From Calditrichia bacterium (GTDB taxonomy: Bacteria; Calditrichota; Calditrichia; RBG-13-44-9; J075), in contig JACKAP010000045.1 of the NCBI GenBank assembly GCA_020635015.1, forward strand, positions 1-6,015: a DNA stretch of 6,015 nucleotides, read 5' to 3'. The stretch's first letter is position 1; each line of letters opens with the position of its first letter. The position numbers and the translations under genes were made by a program. Of the stretch, positions 1-4,378 are shown piece after piece. Under the pieces are notes generated by a model, which had not been told where the DNA came from, searched no databases, and saw only the letters and a list, made by a program, of their open reading frames with translations.

Positions 1-335
1 GCGGTGTGACGGCGCATGAACACGTATTCCTGCCATCCGCTGAGAAAATAAAAGGCCCCGGCGAGCAGATCATGATGAATGAAGGCACGCCCCCCCTCCA
101 CCGTCAACAGCGGCTGTTGCGGATCGCCGCCAAACAGCACCGGGATATCCCTTTCCCGCCAGTTCTTCCAGATCACTTTTTCCGCCGGGTAGGGCGCATC
201 TCCCTCAAAAAAGCGGCCGCTGCCGGCATGGATGTTGATCCGGCGGTCGCGGGTGCCGTAACCGATCTCCACCTCTGCCGGCACCCGGTAGATGCGGCGG
301 AAATAGTCCAATATGTAAGCGGTGCGGGGATCCAT
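1..335 (-). CDS. Polysaccharide deacetylase-like protein, N-terminal DUF7033-type region (partial)
   Basis: This is a reverse-strand gene starting at an ATG whose complement is 333-335 and running off the left edge, so only the first 112 residues are seen. The frame has no stop. The readable protein begins MDPRTAYILDYFRRIYRVPA and ends with LLAGAFYFLSGWQEYV (residues 90-105) followed by FMRRH. The 'D-L-x-A-x-F-Y/F-L-S-R/G-W/Y-E/Q-E-Y' signature is what I recall from the N-terminal DUF7033 domain that precedes a polysaccharide deacetylase (NodB-like) domain in Bacteroidota-type surface-glycan loci. The catalytic deacetylase part would lie outside the window, so activity cannot be judged. No strong Shine-Dalgarno precedes the ATG, but no other in-frame start is evident nearby. 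It is divergent from the sulfotransferase gene across 88 bp. The plus-strand reading frame over the same bases looks like a shadow, because the minus frame carries the family-like motif. Confidence 0.62.
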   Translation of the reverse strand, partial: MDPRTAYILDYFRRIYRVPAEVEIGYGTRDRRINIHAGSGRFFEGDAPYPAEKVIWKNWRERDIPVLFGGDPQQPLLTVEGGRAFIHHDLLAGAFYFLSGWQEYVFMRRHT

Positions 336-357
336 AGCGCGCGAATGTAAGAAAGGT

Positions 358-386
358 TTGACTCCAAAAGAAACATTAATTAAAAT
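358..386 (+). promoter_or_regulatory. Sigma70-like promoter for the sulfotransferase-led operon
   Basis: A -35 hexamer TTGACT (358-363) is followed, after exactly 17 bp, by a -10 hexamer TAAAAT (381-386). Each matches the bacterial consensus at 5 of 6 positions. Transcription would begin near 393, leaving a leader of roughly 30 nt before the ATG at 424. It sits in the only divergent intergenic gap of the left half and faces the co-directional gene set. The surrounding A/T-rich stretch, including the palindrome TTAATTAA at 376-383, contrasts with the G+C-rich flanking genes. No equally good promoter was found for the leftward gene. Confidence 0.55.
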
Positions 387-423
387 TGCATCGCCCCCAT
401 AAACCCGGGTAAGAAAGTGCTTT

Positions 424-1323
424 ATGAAGAAAATCATCCGTAAGTCCCTGATCGACCTCGCCCACCGCCTGGAAGTGGGCGCCAAGCGCCTGCGCAGCGC
501 GGCGGATAAGGCGGTCCCGGAGAAGCGTATTTTTCTCCTGGATTGCGAAGCCCAGGGCTGGCGCAACCTGCGGCCCTGCTTCGTGCTGTCCACCGGACGT
601 TCCGGCACCCGCCTGCTCAACGACCTGCTGCTGCTCTCGGAAGATGCGCTCCCCGAGCATGAGCCGCGCCCGGAACTCTACCGCCCTTCCCGGCGGGCCT
701 ATGAAGATATCGAACAGCATCCGGAGATCTACCGCGAGGTGTTCAAGAGCGCCCGGGAGGAGTACCTGCTCAAGGCGGCGCAGCAGGAGAAGGTCTATAT
801 CGAAACCAATAACCAGTGCACCTTTTTTGCCCCGGTGATGCGGGATATTTTTCCCCATGCGGTGTTCATTCACCTGGTGCGCCATCCCGGCGACTTTGTG
901 CGCAGCGGCATCCGGCGCAAGTGGTATACCGGGGCGCATAGCCATGATATCGGGCGGATCGTGCCGGTGGCGGGAGAGATGAGAGATCGCTGGGCGGAAC
1001 TGTCGCTGATCGAGAAAAACGGCTGGCTGTGGAACGAGACCAACCGGTTTATCGAAGATTTCCGCCGGACCGTGCCGGCAGAGGCCTTCCTGTTCGTGAA
1101 GGCGGAGGCATTGTTCCGTGATCCGGCGGTGACCCGGGAGATCTTCGATTTCCTGCGCATCGGCGGGTATCAGGAAAAAACGGTGCGGAAGGTGATCGGC
1201 ACTCCGGTGAATGTGCAGAAAAAAGGGCATTTCCCGGCATACCGTGACTGGCCGGAAGCGGATAAAACGAAGCTGAAAAAGGTGGCTCCCCGGGCAGCGG
1301 CATACCATTATGATCTGGATTAA
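424..1323 (+). CDS. Sulfotransferase family protein (PAPS-dependent, putative glycan sulfotransferase)
   Basis: The 299-residue protein carries the two PAPS-binding signatures of sulfotransferases. The 5'-phosphosulfate P-loop is STGRSGTRL at residues 56-64, directly after a hydrophobic beta strand (CFVLS). The 3'-phosphate motif is IHLVRHPGDFVRS at about 149-161. The motif EHEPRPEL (78-85) follows the P-loop helix as in bacterial Sulfotransf_3-like proteins. The C-terminus has the usual tail where an aromatic-rich helix ends in a Y-x-L/D-like segment (AAAYHYDLD). There is no signal peptide or membrane segment, so it should be cytosolic and act on a sugar nucleotide, lipid-linked glycan or similar acceptor; the acceptor cannot be read from sequence. 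The length is normal for the family. The start is the first ATG of the frame after the divergent gap, with only a weak purine tract (AAGAAAG) upstream. It is the first gene of a tight plus-strand set, ending 12 bp before the acyltransferase. Confidence 0.85.
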   Translation: MKKIIRKSLIDLAHRLEVGAKRLRSAADKAVPEKRIFLLDCEAQGWRNLRPCFVLSTGRSGTRLLNDLLLLSEDALPEHEPRPELYRPSRRAYEDIEQHPEIYREVFKSAREEYLLKAAQQEKVYIETNNQCTFFAPVMRDIFPHAVFIHLVRHPGDFVRSGIRRKWYTGAHSHDIGRIVPVAGEMRDRWAELSLIEKNGWLWNETNRFIEDFRRTVPAEAFLFVKAEALFRDPAVTREIFDFLRIGGYQEKTVRKVIGTPVNVQKKGHFPAYRDWPEADKTKLKKVAPRAAAYHYDLD

Positions 1324-1324
1324 C

Positions 1325-1330
1325 AGGAGG
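1325..1330 (+). promoter_or_regulatory. Strong Shine-Dalgarno site of the acyltransferase gene
   Basis: A perfect AGGAGG lies two bases after the sulfotransferase stop and 5 nt before the ATG at 1336. It fixes the acyltransferase start and shows that this organism uses canonical 16S rRNA pairing. Its position inside a 12-bp intergenic gap supports co-transcription and likely translational coupling of the two genes. Confidence 0.85.
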
Positions 1331-1335
1331 AACTC

Positions 1336-1908
1336 ATGGGTTTTATCGCAATCTTACTTGGGAATATGTTGCATAAATGGGGAAAACTTCGCGAACTGCT
1401 GGTCGAGCGTTATTTAAACCACTATTATTCGCAAAAGATGGGGAAGATGGGGAAGGGGGTGCGAATTTTAAAGCGAAGCCGGATCACCGGACTGGATAAG
1501 ATCGTCATTGAGGATAATGTCACCATTGCGGATAACGTCTTTATCCGGGGAGAGGGCGGGTTGTATATCGGCCCGAATTGCCATTTTTCCAGAAATGTGG
1601 TCATTTATACCCATAACCATAACTACGAGGGAGCGGCGCTTCCTTATGATAATACCTTCCGGTATCGAAAAGTGACGATTGAAAAAAATGTGTGGGTCGG
1701 CATAAACGTCACTATTTTGCCCGGTGCCCATATTAAAGAGGGTTCGATCATCGGCGCCGGGAGTGTGGTTGCCGGGGTGGTGGAGCCGTTGTCGATCATG
1801 GGGGCGCCATTGGTGAAACCCCTCAAATATCGCGACAAGGAACACTACGAAAGATTGGATCGCGAAAAAAAATATGGCGGTCCCAATGGCGTTCCGTTGG
1901 AGTCGTAA
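1336..1908 (+). CDS. Acyltransferase, left-handed beta-helix hexapeptide-repeat family (putative O-acetyltransferase)
   Basis: The 190-residue protein has the hexapeptide rhythm ([LIV]-G-x4) of the LbetaH acyltransferases: IVIEDNVTIADNVFI (56-70), LYIGPNCHFSRNVVI (76-90), VTIEKNVWVGINVTILPG (113-130) and IKEGSIIGAGSVV (133-145). The loop motif YTHNHNY at 91-97 corresponds to the THxH/Y segment holding the catalytic histidine in NodL/WbbJ/maltose-acetyltransferase-like enzymes. The W-V-G coil and the G-A-G-S-V-V turn are also typical. It would transfer an acetyl or other acyl group from acyl-CoA to a sugar hydroxyl or amine as a trimeric cytosolic enzyme; donor and acceptor are not determinable. 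The N-terminal 45 residues are hydrophobic/basic, with a short KMGKMGKG tandem at 34-41. The start is fixed by AGGAGG. The gene is clearly lower in G+C than its upstream neighbour (one sampled 60-nt line is about 38%). Confidence 0.87.
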   Translation: MGFIAILLGNMLHKWGKLRELLVERYLNHYYSQKMGKMGKGVRILKRSRITGLDKIVIEDNVTIADNVFIRGEGGLYIGPNCHFSRNVVIYTHNHNYEGAALPYDNTFRYRKVTIEKNVWVGINVTILPGAHIKEGSIIGAGSVVAGVVEPLSIMGAPLVKPLKYRDKEHYERLDREKKYGGPNGVPLES

Positions 1909-1943
1909 GCATGTAATAACATCCAAATAAAGAAGTGTCTCAA

Positions 1944-2870
1944 ATGCGTACATTCTTAAAATCATACGTCAAAAAATTTTTTCTGAATACGTTGTTAAAA
2001 GCCAATTTCCGCCGGGAGGAAGTTGCAGAGTTCCGGATGTCGGAGGGATATCCGACGATTATTTTGCAAGACGGGACCACGCTATCCTCTTTTGGCGCTC
2101 GCGATTTGCCGAATATGGAACATCTGGGGATTCCCAAGGGATTTGAAGAAGTGGTCCTGGCTTATCTAACCCGTTATAAATTCCCGCATTTTATGCCGCA
2201 AAGAAAAATGAAGCCGGGAATGATCCCCATCAACTGGATGCCCTACCCGGTCCATCCGCAACATCAGAATACCCTGCAGGAATTGCCGGGAAAGCTGGCC
2301 GGAGAACTGACGGAGATCTTATCGTTATCCGCCGGTGACCGGGTATTGGAAATCGGATCGTTCATCGGATTTGGAACGGTGCAAATGAGCCGTTTGGTCG
2401 GGAGTCGCGGCAAGGTGGTTGCCGTCGAAGCCGATGATGCCGCATTTGCGGTGCTCAATAAAAATGTTCGGCAGAACAACTTATCGAATGCCATCTCACG
2501 AAACTATGCCATCGGCGATAACGACCGGGATGAGGCCACTTTCTGGAAAAGCCGAATGCAGGCCAACTCCCTGGTCGAGATCAAGGGGGCGAAGCCCGGC
2601 GCCGTGAGAATGCGGAAAATCTCCTCGGTTTTGAATGAAACCGAACTGATCCCAAATTTCATCATTTTAACCATTAATGGATTCGAACTGAAAGCGTTGG
2701 AATCCAGCCGGGAGCTTTTGAATGAAGCCCGCCCGCTGAGAGTGATCACCCCGGGCTGGTATAAAGATGAACAGGGCTATTATGCCCCGCGGATCATAAA
2801 ACTCCTCAAATCTCATAATTTCAAGGTGTTCAGCACTAAAGGAATGCATATTTTCGCCTATAAGGTATAA
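1944..2870 (+). CDS. FkbM-like class I SAM-dependent methyltransferase
   Basis: The 308-residue protein has a Rossmann methyltransferase core in its second half. Motif I is VLEIGSFIGFG (134-144), followed by the acidic end of beta2 in VVAVEAD (158-164), then an asparagine-rich stretch (NKNVRQNNL) as in FkbM-family proteins. A later segment, ILTINGFELKALES (241-254), aligns with the FkbM hallmark 'K-I-D-V-E-G-x-E-x-x-V/A-L', but the D and first E are replaced by T and N. The first ~110 residues resemble no domain I know; they include KFPHFMPQR (79-87) and a proline-rich YPVHPQ (101-106). I chose ATG 1944 because AGAAG (1931-1935) sits 8 nt upstream. A GTG at 1935 would add three residues but has no separate ribosome-binding site. 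The product is probably cytosolic and may O-methylate a glycan residue, but the altered motif leaves activity uncertain. It is the most A+T-rich gene of the set (sampled lines 43-47% G+C), 35 bp after the acyltransferase. Confidence 0.7.
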   Translation: MRTFLKSYVKKFFLNTLLKANFRREEVAEFRMSEGYPTIILQDGTTLSSFGARDLPNMEHLGIPKGFEEVVLAYLTRYKFPHFMPQRKMKPGMIPINWMPYPVHPQHQNTLQELPGKLAGELTEILSLSAGDRVLEIGSFIGFGTVQMSRLVGSRGKVVAVEADDAAFAVLNKNVRQNNLSNAISRNYAIGDNDRDEATFWKSRMQANSLVEIKGAKPGAVRMRKISSVLNETELIPNFIILTINGFELKALESSRELLNEARPLRVITPGWYKDEQGYYAPRIIKLLKSHNFKVFSTKGMHIFAYKV

Positions 2871-2886
2871 TTGAGGGGAGAGTAAT

Positions 2887-2909
2887 TCCGGCATGAGATG
2901 TATGCCGGA
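2887..2909 (+). promoter_or_regulatory. Perfect inverted repeat (hairpin) ahead of the flippase start
   Basis: TCCGGCAT (2887-2894) and ATGCCGGA (2902-2909) are exact reverse complements separated by 7 nt, of which the outer pair can form a G-U, leaving a 5-nt loop. The hairpin lies between a purine-rich GAGGGGAG (2873-2880) and ATG 2916. It contains ATG 2893 in the stem and ATG 2898 in the loop. No U-tract follows, so it is not a classical terminator. A role in flippase translation or mRNA stability is inference. Confidence 0.5.
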
Positions 2910-2915
2910 TCAACC

Positions 2916-4211
2916 ATGCGAATCTTAAATAAGCTGCCCATAAAATCCGATTTCTTTAAAAACGTACTGAAGCTCTCCTCCAGTTCCGCCTTCGCCAGCG
3001 TACTGACCGCCCTGGCCCTGCCGGTGATCACCCGTCTGTTCACCAAGCAGGATATCGGCGATTTCCAACTGCTATACTCGATCATCCTGCTCTTCGGCCT
3101 GTTGGGGCCGCTGAAGTATGAGATGGCCATCCTGCTGCCCAAGGAGCTGGAAGACCGTTACCATATGGTGATTGTTTCCTTCCTGGTGCTGGGGACTTTT
3201 TCGCTGCTGCTGCTGGTGGTGTTTTTGTTTTTCGGGCCGGAAATTTTGCGCTACCTGGAGGCGGAGCGCCTGGCGGGGTACGAGGCCTGGCTGGTGCTGG
3301 GGATTTTCCTCACCGGAATGCTGCAGGTGGTGCGGTATATTCTGATCCTGCATAAAAAATTCGGCGATCTCGCCCGCAACCGCATTTATCAGATGGGGGT
3401 ACAGCACGGAGTGTCGATCGGCTGGGGATGGTTCAGCCCCAGTTTCCTGGGATTGTTTGCCGGCTATATCGTAGGGGTGGCGGTGCCAGTGTACCTGGTG
3501 CTGCGCCGGCGCTTGTTCCACTTCCGGGGCTTTACCTGGGAGAAGGCCAAACAACTGCTTTATGAGTACCGCAAATTCCCTACATTCAATACCGCCGCGG
3601 TATTCCTGAACAATTTCTCCCTGCAGCTTCCGGTGTTCATGTTTGCCAAGTTTTATGACGAAACGATCGTGGCGATGTACGCCATCGCCAACCAGGCGCT
3701 GGTGATGCCGACCATCACCCTGATCGGCACCGCGGTGCAGCAAGTCTATTATCAGGCGGCCTCCGAGGCATTTCAGGAACATCCCCGGAAATTGATGGGT
3801 ATTTACCGTCAAACCCTGAAGAAGCTCTCCCTGGTGGGATTGGTGCCGATCGGTGGGGTGATATTGCTGGCGCCCTTGCTGGCCGGACTGATCTTTGGGA
3901 AAGAATGGAGCGAAGCAGGAGTCTATATGCAGATCCTCAGCCTGGGCATCTATTTCCGGCTGATCAATTCGCCGATCGCCTCCGCCCTGTCGATCATCAA
4001 CCGCCAGGAGGCCGGGCTGGTGCTGATCATTCTCTCCCTGGCGCTGCGCTTTGGTGCGATGTACGTCTTCAGCGATACCCCGGAACAAATGCTCTGGGCG
4101 TTGTCGATTTCCACCGCGCTGTTTTATGGGTTTTACAATTACTCGGTTTATTATTATATTCGCAGCGCGATCCGCGCCCATGAGCGGGGGGAAGGGGATG
4201 AAAGGAATTGA
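2916..4211 (+). CDS. Polysaccharide flippase (Wzx-like, MOP/MATE superfamily)
   Basis: The product is a 431-residue integral membrane protein with about 12 predicted membrane segments, roughly at 22-42, 52-73, 84-107, 122-145, 164-197 (two), 225-246, 252-275, 305-327, 335-360, 366-385 and 392-414. The family-typical opening SDFFKNVLKL, then PVITRLFTKQDIGDF (36-50), matches the conserved 'R-L-[FY]-T-x-x-[DE]-[FI]-G' loop after helix 1. YRKFPTFNTAAVFLN (218-232) matches the 'Y-x-x-F-P' segment of Polysacc_synt/RfbX proteins before helix 7. The likely role is flipping a lipid-linked oligosaccharide repeat unit across the inner membrane. The same frame is open to an ATG at 2898 (six more residues), but that codon lies in a hairpin loop without a usable ribosome-binding site. 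ATG 2916 also gives the usual Wzx N-terminus. The gene ends in TGA, 167 bp before the asparagine-synthetase gene. G+C rises back toward the flanking values along the gene. Confidence 0.88.
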   Translation: MRILNKLPIKSDFFKNVLKLSSSSAFASVLTALALPVITRLFTKQDIGDFQLLYSIILLFGLLGPLKYEMAILLPKELEDRYHMVIVSFLVLGTFSLLLLVVFLFFGPEILRYLEAERLAGYEAWLVLGIFLTGMLQVVRYILILHKKFGDLARNRIYQMGVQHGVSIGWGWFSPSFLGLFAGYIVGVAVPVYLVLRRRLFHFRGFTWEKAKQLLYEYRKFPTFNTAAVFLNNFSLQLPVFMFAKFYDETIVAMYAIANQALVMPTITLIGTAVQQVYYQAASEAFQEHPRKLMGIYRQTLKKLSLVGLVPIGGVILLAPLLAGLIFGKEWSEAGVYMQILSLGIYFRLINSPIASALSIINRQEAGLVLIILSLALRFGAMYVFSDTPEQMLWALSISTALFYGFYNYSVYYYIRSAIRAHERGEGDERN

Positions 4212-4224
4212 TTGATAAACAACA

Positions 4225-4303
4225 GCCACAGAGGCACAGAGATCACAGAGACTTAAATGAGCTTGTTAAGATCAAATCTCTGTGTGCTCTGTGGCTCTGT
4301 GGC
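4225..4303. repeat. Imperfect palindromic repeat element with CACAGAG units
   Basis: Two 27-nt arms, 4225-4251 and 4277-4303, are reverse complements with only 3 mismatches, separated by a 25-nt spacer. Each arm holds three copies of a heptamer: CACAGAG at 4227, 4235 and 4244 on the left, and CTCTGTG at 4278, 4287 and 4295 on the right, with 8-9 nt spacing. The spacer contains a short complementary pair, CTTAA (4252-4256) and TTAAG (4266-4270), that could extend the stem past a bulge. It fills much of the only large gap in the plus-strand set. It lacks coding capacity and has no trailing U-run, so a MITE/REP-like dispersed repeat is likelier than a simple terminator. I recall similar CACAGAG-rich palindromes in intergenic DNA of diverse environmental bacteria, but copy number here cannot be known from one window. 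Confidence 0.8.
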
Positions 4304-4315
4304 AAAATTAATTTT
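4304..4315. repeat. 12-bp A/T palindrome abutting the CACAGAG element
   Basis: AAAATTAATTTT is a perfect self-complementary 12-mer starting at the base right after the right arm of the larger palindrome. It could be an insertion-target remnant, or simply A/T-rich spacer DNA ahead of the asnB-like gene. There is no matching copy on the left side of the element, so it is not a target-site duplication. Confidence 0.35.
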
Positions 4316-4378
4316 CATGCCTAAAAACGAATGGTCGACTGATCCTTACAGGTCAACACAGAAAGGTAGTTAATCTAC

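Noticed and set aside
6..350. Plus-strand open frame over the left edge
   Set aside because: The reverse frame over the same bases yields a family-like protein (AFYFLSGWQEYV). The plus frame has no recognisable motif and no ribosome-binding site in view.
376..1308. Long minus-strand open frame (310 codons) across the sulfotransferase gene
   Set aside because: It is antisense to a gene with clear PAPS motifs, is rich in His/Arg/Pro as expected of a G+C-rich shadow frame, and matches no family.
1435..1458. Tandem AAGATGGGG repeat within the acyltransferase gene
   Set aside because: There are only two full 9-nt copies plus a partial one, in frame, encoding KMGKMGKG. This is too short to suggest phase variation, and the unit length would not shift the frame.
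3072..4229. Long minus-strand open frame (385 codons) opposite the flippase
   Set aside because: Its composition is dominated by Gln, His and Arg, the mirror of hydrophobic codons on the other strand. The plus strand encodes a convincing multi-helix flippase.
4225..4303. CRISPR array suggested by the repeated heptamers
   Set aside because: The units are only 7 nt with 1-2 nt between them and are inverted between arms. There are no spacers of CRISPR length and no cas genes.
4225..4315. Rho-independent terminator after the flippase
   Set aside because: The stem is long and repeat-structured with a large spacer, and is followed by AAAATTAATTTT rather than a U-run, so a classical intrinsic terminator is not supported in the plus direction.
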